This document shows positions 1 through 12,692 of a stretch of DNA of 64,000 nucleotides, piece after piece. Origin of the DNA: Glebionis coronaria. Taxonomy: Eukaryota > Streptophyta > Magnoliopsida > Asterales > Asteraceae. The first letter of the stretch is position 1, and each line of letters begins with the position of its first letter. The notes beneath the pieces were generated by a model that searched no databases, had not been told where the DNA came from, and saw only the letters and a list, made by a program, of their open reading frames with translations. The position numbers and the translations under genes are program-made. The DNA is taken from positions 24,315,580 to 24,379,579 of the forward strand of contig CM046881.1 in NCBI GenBank assembly GCA_025667525.1, read 5' to 3'.

Positions 1-1
1 G

Positions 2-3000
2 GATCTACAGACTCTTCTCCAAGCTCTTCCGCATGATATTTATCGCATGGTAAGTCAGTATACGGTTGCAAAGGATTTATGGGAACGACTAAAGGTGTTG
101 CTACAAGGTACGTCTCTTACCAAACAGGAAAGGGAATGTCAGTTGTATGATCTGTTTGATAGATTCACGTACAGCCCAGGGGAAACGCTACACGACTACT
201 ACTTCAGATTTACTACTCTCATGAATGATCTGAATGTATACAATCTCGTGATTGCTCCATTCCAGGTTAACACTAAGTTTTTGAATACTTTACCTCAAGC
301 TGAATGGGGTGAGTATATTACCGATGTTAAGTTAACCAGGGATTTGCATAAGTGCAATTTGGATCAAATCTATGCTTTTCTTCAGCAGCATGAGAAACAT
401 GTGATCATGCACCGTTCGCCTTGAGGTATGTACCCTGATTCTTTAGCTTTGATGGCAAATCAACCAAGTTTGTCCTACAACAACACTCCTTATATCATGG
501 GACACCAAGCCTATCATCCTTCACCGTACATGACTCCAAGCTTCCCCCAATATTCGATTTTGCCGCAACCATCCACCTCACATCAGCAACAATATCGGTT
601 TAGTGCACCTTCACCTCAGAGAGAACCACAAGCTTCACACTATACCTCACAACCTCACCCATATTCAGCAGCAAGCATTGCACCTTATGGTCAGTCATCA
701 TATCCTTCTTATCAAGAAAATGCTGCATATCCATCAAGCTATTCTGACTACATGAGTATTCCTCAACAAGACCAATCATTGTATTGTGATAATGATGAAG
801 TTCCCATTCCTGAGTTCCAACAAGGAACTGACCCAGTTGAAATGTTAGCCACTTTGTCTGCTTATCTCACTAAGACATTGAGCAAACGAGGATTTCGAGG
901 ATCAGCTCCTACTAACAATCAGCTGAGGAATTCATCCAATTCTCGCCAACAAGCTACTATTGAGATTGGCAGGGTAATGGTTCAACCTATTCAACCTTAT
1001 CAGGGGAGACCTACTACATCAACTACCAATGCACGCACGGTCAATTCAGCTCCAATGGTCAACACTCCTCCACGGGCTAATTCCACAGGCAAGTTGAGAA
1101 TGATTACATGCTACAACTGCAAGGAAGAAGGTCACATGTCCAGGGATTGCAAGAAACCCAAGAGGAGAAGGGATGGTCAATGGTTTTCAGAGAAGATTTA
1201 TCTGGTCAACGCTCAGGCACAAGGAAGGGAACTTGATGAAGAGGAGCTTGCATTTCTTGCTGATCCAGGGATTGGTGAACAAGACGTTGTCACTACACAG
1301 AATGCAGCATACCAAGCAGATGATCTTGATGCTTATGATTCAGACTGCGATGATCTTCAATCTGCTCAGGCCGCTCTCATGGCAACTCTCTCTAGCTATG
1401 GGTCAGATAAAATATCTGAGGTACCAAATAATACCACTGATAATAGTATTCAACCACATCAAGTTGTGCAAGAGAGTGCTGATTCGAATGAGTCTTCGGT
1501 AGTGAGTCGTTCAAATGAGGAGACAATCAATGATAGTAATATCAATGTGAGTCCCCAGACTTTGACTGAAGCACAACCGGGAGTCATTTCGCATACACAT
1601 ACTCCTGCTCAACAAGATTTGGTCATGGTTCCTGCTACATTACTTAGCCAAATGAATGCTGCACTTTTAGAAACCATAGCCAAGAATAAGAATTTGTCTG
1701 ATGAGCTTGCCTTAAGCAACGAGAAAGTTCAAACTCTGGAATTAGTGCCTTCGTCTAGTGTTCTAACAAATCCCGAATATGATCATTTTCGAAACAAACA
1801 AATGGGTCATTTGCAAGAAATTGAAACCTTAAGAGCAGATCCTTCTAACGAACTTAAAGAAAAAGAGTTAGTGGTCACTAATTTTCAAAAACTTCAAACG
1901 GATTTTGAGTTACTCGAGTCTAAGAAGAATGAAATGGAAATTAATGCGGCTAATAAGATTAGAAGTCTAGATTATTTGCTTTTAAGACAATACGCTGCCT
2001 CTCAACTAGTGCACTTATTTGATGCTTCGTTTAGAGAATTTAACTTATCGCGTCAAAAAGGCCTTCCCCCTAACCCACGGTATGCAAAACAAGCGCTTAT
2101 CCATAGTCCAAGACTTTATAATGCAACCCAATTAGGATTGGTCTTAGACCCGATTGTTATGTTCGAGGATCGCACAAATAAGAATCTAGTTGATGAGAAT
2201 CGGTCATACAACTCTGCAAAATATCCAGATTGTGATTATTTTAAAATGAATCAGGAGCTTGCTAAAACGGATTTTATAATTCGCTTCCATATGGAAAAAG
2301 ATCTTATTACAGCACCAACCTACATGTTAAATGAAGAAAACCCTAGTACACTTCCTACACTTGTCAAAATGGAAGGACCTAAGGAAATTCCAAAGGATCT
2401 TCCACCTGTTAGCACTGTATGGTTAAACTTGCAAGAGATTAATCAATACTTTACTAATTTTGACAAGGTCATTTTGGAATGTACGACTTCAAATGGCTTA
2501 AACGCCGGAGAATGGGCTTTCGAACACATGAACGAGGTGTTTAAGAATGAGATCAATCCGTTTGTCGAAAGTCTAAAAGGAAGTTTTGCATCTCTTAAAG
2601 AAAATCTTGAGTTTGAAATTGGAGAAGTTCAAAAAGTGTTTTATGAAATGGACACCGCTTACGAACTACAACTAATTGAAAAGGAAAAGATTTTATCCGA
2701 ATATGACCGATTCTTGTCCCAAGTAATTTCGTGTGATGTGCTTACTACTGTGAATGTTAATTATTCGAATGAGCTTACATCCGCTATGATTAAATGTGAT
2801 GATGTGAATATTTGTGATGATGTTTGTGATCTCTCTGTAAATGTTGCTGATACTGTAAATGAGGTAGATAATCATTCTTGTCACGAATCTAACGTTGAGT
2901 TTTTAAAGCTACAAGATTCTTACAATTTACTTTCAAAACGCTTTAATCAACTAGAACAACATTGTATATCTTTAGAATTAAAACAACAAACTCAAAATGA

Positions 3001-4348
3001 GGATTTTTTGATAACAAATGGTTGTGAAAACGGTGTTGAGATGAGTGACAAGATGATTGCAATAGTTAAGGCATTAGAGGAAGAGATTATGAGATTGAAG
3101 AGAGATGTGTCATCAAATGAAACGCTAAAACTGGAACTAGAGGCTGCAGAGTCTAAAAACCTGGACTTAGAAATTAGACTTTGGTCTATTCTAGGGGAGA
3201 TGGATCGTGCAAGACAGGGAATGTCCAAACTTTATGGTTCACTAGAAGAACGCTTCGCTTTTAATGCGGCACAGCAACAATCTTATGTTAAACAATTGAA
3301 CCAAAAATGTGAGGAAATCTCTAATTTAAACATCCTACTCATTGATAAAAACATGGTTTTGGCCGAGTTAAAGGAGACACTTCTTCTCACCCGACAAGAA
3401 GCTGTTAATAACTTAGCTACCAACTCTTCACCGTCCTCTAGTGCTCCAACAACCAAGTCAGTAGTGCTTTATAAGAACCCACTCCATAAGAACAACCCGG
3501 TTACCTACGATGATTATATGAGGAATGCCATTAAGCATGTAGATCTTGTTAGGGATATTTTAGACGATCTTTATGCCTTAGATCCCTCAAGTAGTTACTA
3601 TTATTCGGCTAATGAATATATTAAGCGAGTTCAATATTGCTTAGCATATTTGCAATACATAGGTAAACCAGGTTCTGCACTACTCACTAATAGACCCATT
3701 GCTGTAACTCCATTCAATAAGACCCCAGGAGCAAAACCGTCATTGGCACCATCAAGTAAGGCACCTTTAAAATCTGTTGCTAATGTTACCACTTTGCCTT
3801 CTACAGGAGTAAAAGAGTCTACTAAGACTAAAGGATCGCCACTCAAGAAAGATAAGATCAAGCCCTCCACTAGTAGTACCAACAAGAAGAAAGTAGAAGC
3901 TCACCATAGGAATATTAGTTCAGTTTTAAATAAAAAGAATCATGTCAAGACTAAAAGCTATGCGCCTGTGCAGAAGGCTAAATCATTTGTGAATTCTGAT
4001 TTGAAATGTTGGAATTGTAATGAATGTATGTTTTCCCAACGTCATGATTTGTGTCTTATTGATAATGTGAATGAAATGAATGCCATTAGGAATGATCTTG
4101 AATGGCAGCCAACTGGTAGAACTCGTGCCCAAGTTGGCTGGCAATGGCGTCCCACTGGTAGGACCTTTACATTAGATGGAACAATAACTAGGAATGCATC
4201 CATTGAGGTTAGGTCTGAGCGTCCTTTAGTTAGGCACACTAGCACTAAAGTATGGAAACAGCGCCCTTTAATTAGGTCAGCCCCCACTATAGTGCCTATC
4301 AGTGAAGAAATACCAGCCCAAAAGGAAAGCCCGGCCCAAACCATATAG
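2..4348 (+). pseudogene. gag: copia gag with zinc knuckle and long coiled-coil extension (broken)
   Basis: One reading frame open from the window edge to 4348, interrupted by a single in-frame TGA at 422-424. The N-terminal part is a UBN2-type gag domain (LYDLFDRF, ETLHDYY, LNTLP blocks). A Q/P/Y-rich linker follows, then a CCHC zinc knuckle at 1109-1150 ([14 protein letters not shown]), then about 700 residues rich in K/E/L with predicted coiled coil, and finally 14-residue repeats around WRPTGRT and RPLxR. Gag packages the element RNA into particles. The last residues, from roughly 4310, resemble LTR U3 sequence (GCCCGGCCCAAACC), so the C-terminus is probably a deletion fusion. The start codon lies outside the window. 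Confidence 0.8.
4112..4280 (+). repeat. 42/30-bp phased repeat at the gag-pol linker
   Basis: A TAGG/TAGA core recurs at 4117, 4159, 4189, 4231 and 4273, giving spacings of 42, 30, 42 and 42 bp. In protein this is a 14-residue (once 10-residue) repeat around (W)xPTGRT and RPLxRxx. The equivalent region of the minus-strand copia element has a strict 42-bp repeat. Confidence 0.65.
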
Positions 4349-4570
4349 TCCATAAAGAAGCCCGCATGTGGGTGGACTATATATACCCTTCCTAGCATGT
4401 TAGGAAGGGTGTTGGTTCATTTGTATTTCTCACTTCTCAATCTAACATTCACCTAGTTACAACCATTTCTCTCTACTTTCTCTCACTACTTTCTCTCTCT
4501 AAAATTCATCTCATTTCTACCTTTCTTTCTTTAAATTCGTGATTATACAATCATTATATTATCGACAACA
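4310..4570 (+). repeat. LTR remnant (3' part of U3, R, U5) of the pol-less copia element
   Basis: Contains GCCCGGCCCAAACC-like sequence resembling the U3 of the 7927-20034 element, a TATATATA box at 4378-4385, a hairpin, then a pyrimidine-rich leader (CTCTCTAC, TTTCTCTCTC) and the terminus ACAACA. The order matches the LTR of the minus-strand copia element. The 5' limit is uncertain because gag coding sequence runs into it. The right edge at 4570 is set by the switch to Ty3 sequence. Confidence 0.6.
4378..4409 (+). promoter_or_regulatory. TATA box with adjacent hairpin in LTR
   Basis: TATATATA (4378-4385) is followed without a gap by CCCTTCCTA (4386-4394), a 6-nt loop, and TAGGAAGGG (4401-4409), a perfect 9-bp stem. 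The expected transcription start lies in or just after this stem. Confidence 0.6.
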
Positions 4571-4578
4571 AAAATATT

Positions 4579-5982
4579 GCAGCCGAAAGATTTAAAGGAG
4601 ATGGTGAAACATTTGAGACGCGATCCGATGGTATCAAACGTTTGAGAGGTCGAATCTGGTTACCATTCTTCGGTGGACTGAGAGACTTGATCATGTTAGA
4701 ATCTCATAGGTCCAAGTATTCTATTCATCCTGGATCTGACAAAATGTACCAAGACTTGAAAAAGTTATACTGGTGGCCGGATATGAAAGCTGATATTGCA
4801 TCCTACGTTGCGAAATGCTTAACGTGTGCAAAAGTGAAGGATGAATATCAGAAGCCATCAGGATTACTTGTCCAACCTAAAATTCCAATCTGGAAATGGG
4901 AGCGAATTATGATGGACTTCATCACAAAACTCCCAAGGACACCGTCTGGGTTCGATGCAATCTGGGTTATCATCGACCGTTTAACTAAATCCGCTCATTT
5001 CATTCCAATCAACGAGAGGTTCGGTTTGGAGAAACTCGCCGACATTTATCTGAAGAATATCGTGTGTAAGCATGGTGTTCCTATTTCAATCATTTCCGAT
5101 AGAGATAGTCGTTTTGCTTATGGATTTTGGAGATCACTTCAGAAATCTTTAGGAACCAATTTGGATATGAGCACAGCCTATCATCCACAAACCGATGGGC
5201 AAAGCAAAAGAACTATTCAGACTTCGGAGGATATGCTGTGTGCTTGTGTGATTGACTTTGCAAGTAGCTGGGATAAGCACTTACCTTTGGCCAAATTCTC
5301 GTACAATAACAGTTATCACGCGGGTATTAAAGCTGCACCTTTTGAAGCACTTTATGGGAGAAAATGTTGGTCGCCCGTGAGCTGGAGTGAGGTTGGTGAT
5401 GCTCAACTCACTGGACCAGAGATGATTAGAGAGACGACGGATATGATTGTGCAAATCAAGAATAGGTTGTTTTCTGCGCGAAGCCGACAGAAGAGTTTCG
5501 CGGATGTGAAAAGAAAACCATTGGAGTTCGATGTGGGAGATAAGGTTATGCTAAAGGTATCACCATGGAAAGGTGTTGTACGATTTGGAAAACGTGGTAA
5601 GTTGAGTCCTCGTTATATCGGACCATTCAAGATTACATCTAGAGTAGGACCCGTGGCATACCAACTTGAACTACCACAAGAACTGTATGGGATTCATAAC
5701 ACTTTTCACGTCTCGAATATGAAGAAGTGTTTATCCGATGAAGAACTCGTTATACCGTGGGACGAAGTTAAGGTTGATGAAAAGTTCCACTTTATTGAAG
5801 AACCAATCGAGATCATGGATCGCGAGGTCAAGCAACTGAAACAAAGCCGAATACCTATCGTCAAAGTTCGATGGAACTCTCGGAGAAGACTGGAGTATAC
5901 TTGGGAACGAGAAGACCAAATGTGGAAGAATTACCCTCATCTCTTTGATTTCAACAAGAGATTGGACAAGAACGCAAGTTGA
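4579..5982 (+). pseudogene. pol: Ty3/gypsy integrase with C-terminal chromodomain-like tail (3' end of pol)
   Basis: Integrase inserts element cDNA into the host chromosome. Visible in order: HHCC zinc-binding domain ([10 protein letters not shown] to CLTCAKVK), catalytic core with first Asp in [12 protein letters not shown] and second in [25 protein letters not shown]3-like segment, and a terminal chromodomain-like block ([16 protein letters not shown] to [10 protein letters not shown]). The catalytic Glu normally found in TDGQSER is Lys here (TDGQSKR, about 5194-5214), so the enzyme should be inactive. The frame is open upstream of the first ATG at 4642 to the copia junction near 4571. RT and RNase H lie beyond the nested copia element, outside the window. 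Confidence 0.85.
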
Positions 5983-6007
5983 TCTTCGAGGGCGAAGATC
6001 CTAATTT

Positions 6008-6018
6008 AGTGGGGATAA
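6008..6018 (+). other. Polypurine tract of chromovirus
   Basis: AGTGGGGATAA lies directly before the LTR terminus TGTGACAATCC, the expected site of plus-strand priming. Confidence 0.7.
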
Positions 6019-7926
6019 TGTGACAATCCGTCAATTTTAGGTCGTTATTTTAATCTCGACTATTACGTATTACGTGTTTACTTTAATGAGAATTTTAAAT
6101 TATCGACTAACCGAGAAGGTTACGACATGAAACTAGCGTAAGAATGACGATTAGATGAAAACCGGCAAGGAATACGTTAGGTATCGATATTATTTCTCAA
6201 TTTATCATAAAAATGATTTTATTATATTTTATCTTTATTTCTTGTGTTTTATGTTTTAACGAATGACGAGAACTATTAGTGATCGCGTAAGAAATTATCG
6301 ACTAACCGAGAAGGTTACGATATGAAACTAGCGTAAGAATGACGATTAGATGAAAACCGGCAAGGAATACGTTAGGTATCGATATTATTTCTCAATTTAT
6401 CATAAAAATGATTTTATTATATTTTATCCATATTTCTTGTGTTTTACGTTTTAACGAATGACGAGAACTATTAGTGATCGCGATACCGACGGATGCCCAA
6501 ATATTTATGTTTTATTATCAATTGTCTTGATATTTTATATTTTCGATGTTTTCGATTTAATTACGTTTTAAGTCGTGTCGAAGCTTTATTATTATATTTA
6601 TGAAGCGTTTTAACTTTCAAAAAGTATTTTTACGAAACCCGAGCCCCGTAAATATTTTCAAAATTTACAATTTACATTTTCTACCTTGTAAACTATTTAA
6701 TTGCATTTTTGGACCAAAACTATGCCTAAATGACAAAATCTACCTTACCTTTGGACTATTTAAGGATTTTCCACCAACTATTTTCAATTAAAAACTCATT
6801 TAACTAAAAAAATTACAAATCCTCTCTCTTTCTCCTTGTTTGGCCGTCCAACCCATAGCCACAATCCACCAAAAATCTTCAATTTCTACTTTGAATCATC
6901 CAATTCTAATCAAAGACCCATTCTAGAAATTTAATAAGCTTCATATTGGTATAAAAATTTCCCACATGCATACACTTTAATTTTTTTTCAAGATTTTGGT
7001 GAAGAACATGTGTTTGATCCATTTCTATGGTTATAATTGTTGTTATTATTATTATATTTGAAGTGGGTTGTTGTTGCATGCAAGGTTTTTATATATTTGA
7101 TTTTTGTTAGATTGAATTTGAGGTTGTTAGGAGTTAGTTAGATGTGTTATGATAATATTAGGATTATAATATGAATATGTAAATTGTTGAAATGGGTCAA
7201 AATGGTGATTTGGTATGATTTTTAGATGGTCAATTTTAGGCAGTAACTTTAAGAACATTTTTGAATTACTTACTTTAATAGACTTGTTAAACTAATAAGA
7301 TAGGGTCGTATAGAATTTCGTTAGCTTCGATTTGAGCTAAAGTAGAGCTTCTAGCTCCAAACGAGCAAGAAGTTATGCTAGTTTTAGTATTTGTGTACCG
7401 GGAGACGGGTATCGGCACAATCCGAAAATTGTTGTCGATATTTGGATCGAATCTCGGGGACTATAGAATGAGTTTTAAAAATATTCAAGGACTGATGTGG
7501 AAGTCTAAACCTCAGGTCATGAGTCTATTTTCAAACCCGAGTGTCGGTTTTATAAACGGAGTTGTTTCGATAAGTTAAAATGGTTTTACGAGTTGAAGGC
7601 GCAAATCTGTCCGGTTTTTATAACACGAAGGTGTGTCGGGCAGAAGGTCCTAAAAGTAATATTTTTGAATGAAACTTAAACTGAGTCTTATTCTAATTAT
7701 AAGTGAGTTTGTGACCAAGTTTCGTCGAAAACAGAATAGTTTAAGTAAGGCTAATGAGCTTGTACTTTTGGTAAGTACCGGCAGATTTTTATTTGATCAT
7801 ATAGTCTAATAAAAAATAACATGTAAAGGAGTATAAAAGTATACTTATACTACTATTATTTTTGGGATTGTCATGGTTTTGTATTTTGAGTTTTGTATTA
7901 TTTAAGTATTATTTGTACTTGAGTCA
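6019..7926 (+). repeat. Chromovirus 3' LTR, left part
   Basis: Starts TGTGACAATCCGTCAATTT, as does the LTR at 58428. It runs to the copia insertion point. The last five bases (7922-7926, AGTCA) are the left target-site duplication. Removing the insertion gives an LTR of about 2.8 kb. Short ORFs inside it resemble nothing known. Confidence 0.8.
6097..6486 (+). repeat. Two-copy 195-bp tandem duplication within the LTR
   Basis: 6097-6291 and 6292-6486 are near identical, sharing for example TATCGACTAACCGAG and AACTATTAGTGATCGCG exactly 195 bp apart. They differ by a few bases. Confidence 0.85.
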
Positions 7927-8237
7927 CGTTGGATATGTAAATCTTGCTTATGTTTTAGAGAGAGAAAGAGATGGTGATAACACACACACTTAGAGAGAGA
8001 AACAAATGTTTTCTATATGAAAAATGAATAACCACACACCCTCTCCATCTAAGGAGAGGGTTTATATACCCAAGCCTTGTAATGGGCTTGGGTTTACATT
8101 TTTGGGCCGGCCTACACATGTTGTAGGCTAGGCTTGGGCTTGTTTGTTAAATAACAATGTCTAGACTACGAGCTACTACTTAGTATATTGTCGGAGTGAC
8201 CGAATCTTCCTAAATACGTAAAAACGTATTTCAAACA
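7927..8237 (-). repeat. 3' LTR of minus-strand copia element
   Basis: 311 bp. The outer end is CG (mutated from the TG seen in the partner) and the inner end is next to the PPT. It differs from the 320-bp partner by a 9-10-bp indel (AGAGATAG-type) plus about ten substitutions by eye. Confidence 0.9.
8039..8068 (-). promoter_or_regulatory. TATA box with adjacent hairpin (3' LTR)
   Basis: On the minus strand TATATAAA (8068-8061) is followed directly by CCCTCTCC (8060-8053), a 6-nt loop and GGAGAGGG (8046-8039), an 8-bp perfect stem. The same layout occurs in two other LTR families in this window. Confidence 0.65.
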
Positions 8238-8250
8238 ATCTCCCCCTAAG
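8238..8250 (-). other. Polypurine tract of minus-strand copia element
   Basis: Minus strand reads TTAGGGGGAGAT immediately before the LTR start TGTT. Confidence 0.8.
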
Positions 8251-11091
8251 GGATGTCACTCCAAACAAGGGCACTACCCAAGTTACAATAATAAGATAAA
8301 CCTAGCATACTATGCTTGTCTTGAGCTCGTAGTCTTCGTCTTTCTTTTCCTTTTCTTTTTAGGTGAACATGCTGATGTGATCATTGATATCAATCTTGAG
8401 CATTAATCTCTTTCCTTGATCTCGTGCATCCATCACTTGTGATCTTCGCCTCTTCGTGACACCATGTCCCACATACTTATACCTTCGTAATTCTTGAAAG
8501 CTTCAGAGTTCGATACAGCGGAAGACTTAACTTTTAGGCTTTCTTAAATTAGATGAGGTATTAAGTGCATAAAGTATAAGCATGCGAGGACGACTTCTTC
8601 TCGGATTCCGCAACGCCACCGTCTTCAAATGTCGCAACATAAGTAGACACGAACGAAATGGCTTTGAACATTTCATTCTAATTCGGTAGAATTTTACCTC
8701 CGGTCGGTGAAGACCGTTGGACGATATAAAATATCGTACTTGTGGTAGGTAGATTTAATTAAAAATCTCCTTGACAAGATTTCGCGGGTAAACCCGTTCT
8801 CTTTACTCGGCCGTCCAAAGCTGACTGCGAACGTAAAGAGTGAATCATTTGGATAATATTATCCGCATGATTGAAGCCGTCAATTCTGATTCCTGGAACA
8901 AGTTTGATTCAATAAAGAATCGCACCATCGTTGCTTTCCAGTTGTCACGAGCTTGATTCATATTCAACCTTGCAAGTTACCTACCAAGTGCTGTTTGAGG
9001 TTAACACTAGAAGGATTTCCACTCATCACTGTTAACACTAAGGTATCACTATGAGTGTTCTGGCAAGATCACTGAGATTTTGCGCAGAGGCCTGGAACGT
9101 GTTTAAATTCAGTTAAGAATTAAACCGCTGTTTCTTTCCAGTTATCACAAGCTTGATTCATAAAGAATCACACAAGTTTTCTACCATGAGCTTTTTGATA
9201 TTCGCTTAAGAAGGATTTCCATCTTCATTGTAAATACTTTCGTATTACTCGGATGTTCAGGCAAGATCATGAAGATTTTGCGTAGGACTCTTAATATCTT
9301 TCCTACTTTTCATAGTGTGTGAAGAAGCAAGGAATTATGAAAGTGTGTCCTAATGAGATATTTGATGATTTCAAATGGCTCTAGACTCGATCGTGCATTT
9401 TGGATTTTAGTGATCGGAGGCTGGAGAGGAGTGCCACCATTTCAATACCAATTTATTCGGAGTGAATAAATCGATAGATAACGTGTTGTCTCCGTGTGAT
9501 TAAAACAAATACCTTTTAAGAGATATATGAGTTAGCTGGGATGGGTTGTGCATTGCATCACTGGGTCCATGATGTCTGTCTTCAATATCGAGCATCATTA
9601 AAATGATCTCAATAGCATATGTGTTGACCCGGTTTCCGCCTAAAGTTGTAAGGAGGGATTTTTTCTTTACACCCTTTATCTTTACAATTCTTTTTCATTG
9701 TTCAACCCCTTCAATGCTTACCAATACGTCATAAATAGCACCTTGTTGTGATTGTTCCAGTGCTAACTTAAGTACTTGGTTAGCATTCAGCTACGTTCAT
9801 AATCTTTCTCCATCTTTCCTAAGGACTACTATTTCTAGCTATGGAATGTCCTTGGGAAGATTCTTTCGGTTCTAGAAGAATCATTGGACTTAACCTATCC
9901 TATCAGCCTTATGTCACCACAATCTTCATCGTCGTGAAATAAATGGGTTTTGTGTAAGTTTATGTCACATGAAAGTCGATTTTGATATGAAAATTCGTTT
10001 TTCTCCCCCTTAACATCTGACACGATATTCGAAAACATTTCGCACATGTCGGGATGAGCCAGCACATTAAGTCAAACCATTTTTGATAATTTCCCATATT
10101 AAATAACATTTTCTCCCCCATATTAAAAATATTAACCCAATCGATGTTTTTAATATCAATTGAGTTAATGAAGTTTTAACAAAGGTTTTTGGGAAGAAAA
10201 ATGCGAGTCCGTTTTATCTTCATGATACCAAATGTATGAGATATGATACCGATTTTAACATGATCACATATTCACCATATTAGAAAAAATTGACAAGGTT
10301 GGACCTGATTGATGAGAACATCATATGATAAGATCAAATGGTTCCTGTGGGCATATGTTGGTCGCCTCATCATGTCTGAAGTCATCTCTTGACACCACGT
10401 GTACGATTGGTATTGTTGTCTTGACGCCAACTTGTGAACTTGGCACTTTTGGCATCGAAGATTCTGAATGCTTGACAATTGCTCCCCCTCAATTGTTGAC
10501 CCATGTTCTATCGAAAGAGCTGTAGTCGTCGGTTGAGTAGTCGCATCGTCTAGTATGTAGATACCAATTGTAGATTGCTTTGGTTGTAGAGATGATAGCT
10601 GCATAAAAACAAGACTTCTCTTGTTTTAACAAATAAATGCACTGAAACGTACATAGATTTGTGTCAGACCAAGTTATAAAGTAAACTTGATCCCTTACAA
10701 GGTTTTAAAGTAAACCTTGCCCGAGAAAATTAATTCCCATTGTGAGCCAAAGCTTTCATAAGAAATACTTGACTTTAATGTGAAAACCGTGTTGCAGTCT
10801 GAAATAACTACAAGCCATTTAGGCATGTTTTATGAAATATTTACAACTTTTATACGAACTCTATTTATGGCGCCATGTCAATATTAATCGACATTTCTAA
10901 GGCCGTAAATATTATCGTACCAAAAGACATGCCTTTGAAAAATAAAGTAAAAATATTTTTGGATTTTTCTAGAATTTTCAATTTTTATGGTTTTTATGTG
11001 GTTTTATATTTTTGTATTTTGCTTTTGTGGATAAGAATATAAACAATATATACAGATGATCACTAAGGATACGGAGAATAGTTTACCATCA
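8251..11091 (-). other. Long non-coding 3' region of the minus-strand copia element
   Basis: About 2.8 kb between RNase H and the PPT with no convincing gene. It contains three additional minus-strand GGGGGAG tracts (near 10003, 10110 and 10482), the 200-bp duplication described separately, and a 110-codon ORF (10604-10272, minus) that resembles nothing I know. Extra PPT-like tracts are reported for Sirevirus elements. Confidence 0.6.
8880..9290 (-). repeat. Degenerate 200-bp tandem duplication in copia 3' region
   Basis: Matching blocks lie 198-200 bp apart: CTTTCCAGTT at 8934 and 9134, AGCTTGATTCAT at 8950 and 9150, AAGGATTTCC at 9011 and 9211, GCAAGATC at 9063 and 9261. The copies have diverged considerably. 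Confidence 0.75.
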
Positions 11092-12692
11092 CTATTTGTT
11101 GGCTTCATCTGCCAATTCCTTTAGAGTCTCAGGCGAGAAGGTTCTCATTCCTAGCTTGTCGGCCAAAAATTCAATTCGAGCTCCATCTAAAGACTTCGTG
11201 AAAATATCCGTCAATTGATACTCAGATCGGACAAAGTAAAGCTCTATTACTCCATTTTCCACTTGCTCCTTGATGAAATGGTAGCGAATGTACATATGCT
11301 TCGACCGGGAGAATTGAACATTGTTGGAGCATAAGGCAATTGCACTCTTGTTGGCGCAGTACATCGGAATTTTGTTGAAACCTAGACCATAGTCGGTTAA
11401 TTGCGATCTCATCCAAAGAATTTGAGCACAGCAACCGGACATAGCTATGTATTCTGCTTCCGTACTTGAAATTGCAGCGCTTTTATGCCTTTTCGATGCC
11501 CAACTGATTAGTCGATCTCATAGTAGTTCAAAGTTCCACTCGTGCTACGCCTTGTATCTTGACAGCCCGCGTGATCCGCATCTGCATATGCCATAAGTGC
11601 AATCGAAGAGTCCTTCGAATACCAAAGTCCCCGATTAATGGTTTCTTTAAGATATCGAAAGATCCGTTTCACAGTGGCCAAGTGTAACTCAGTAGGTCGA
11701 GTTTGATACCGAGCACACATACATATAGCAAACTGAAGATCAGGTCGACTAGCTCTGATATATAGAAGAGTACCGATCATTCCACGGTAAAGTGTCGGAT
11801 CAACGGCAACTCCATGTGGATCTGCATCAAGCTTTGTTTTTTCTACCATTGGAGTATCCACGGGGTCACAAGATTCCATCTTATACTTCTTAAGTGATTC
11901 AAGGGCATACTTGGATTGATTGATAAAGATGCCTTTGGGACTCTGAGATATCTGAAGACCTAAGAAGAATGATACCTTGCCCATCATTGACATCTTAAAC
12001 TTGGAAGACATGAGTTTCCCAAATTCGTCGGATAAAGTTTGGGTCGAGGCTGAAAATATAATATCATCAACATATATTTGTACCATAATCATATCTTTAC
12101 CTCGTTTTTTAATGAACAGCGTGGGATCCACCTCGCCTTTAGCGAAGCCTTGTGAAATGAGGAATTGTGACAATAGATCATACCATGCGTGTGGAGCTTG
12201 CTTCAACCCATAGAGAGCCTTCTTAAGCTTGTACACATGATTAGGATAATTAGGATACACAAAACCATCCGGCTGTTGTACATAGACCTCTTCCTTGATT
12301 TCACCATTAAGAAATGCCGTCTTCACATCCATCTGATAGACGATCATATTCATATGGGCTGCATAAGCGAGGAATAGTCTAATAGCTTCCAAACGGGCAA
12401 CAGGTTCAAAGGATTCCATAAAGTCGATGCCCAATAATTGCTTGTATCCACGAGCTACTAGGCGAGCTTTGTTCTTTAATATTCCGCCTAACTCATCGAG
12501 TTTCACCTTGTAAACCCATTTCAAAGTGAGTAATTTCACTTGATCCGGGCATGGGACAAGTTCCCATATTTCAAGACGTATAAATTCATTAAGTTCTTCT
12601 TGCATAGCTTCTATCCAACAGGATTGAGTAAAAGCTTGTTGCCATGTCTTAGGTTCAACTTCAGTGAGAAAAGCATCAAAATGACAAAACAT
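11092..12692 (-). pseudogene. pol: copia reverse transcriptase-RNase H (broken)
   Basis: RT copies element RNA to DNA and RNase H removes the RNA strand. The RT part (12692-11508) shows [58 protein letters not shown] and the catalytic YVDDI. RNase H continues in another frame (11510-11092) with ISSTEAEYIAMS and the terminal DIFTKSL block. A frameshift near 11510 separates the two and another near 12690 separates RT from the upstream part. Length and order are normal for copia pol. Confidence 0.88.

Larger units (their letters stand above)
1..4570 (+). mobile_element. Ty1/copia element, 5' end outside window, pol missing
   Basis: Plus-strand copia remnant. It holds gag with a CCHC knuckle and a long coiled-coil extension, followed within about 100 bp by an LTR-like segment ending CGACAACA at 4570. 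Protease, integrase, RT and RNase H are absent between them. Gag is homologous by eye to that of the minus-strand element at 7927-20034, where pol does follow, so pol was probably lost by deletion. Immediately to the right (4571) lies Ty3 integrase sequence, so this element is nested in a chromovirus. The 5' LTR and left TSD are outside the window. Confidence 0.8.

Noticed and set aside
4042..4398. 118-codon minus-strand ORF
   Set aside because: Antisense to the repetitive end of gag and to the LTR; no independent support.
10272..10604. 110-codon minus-strand ORF in copia 3' region
   Set aside because: Same strand as the element, but low-complexity and with no recognisable domain; probably chance.
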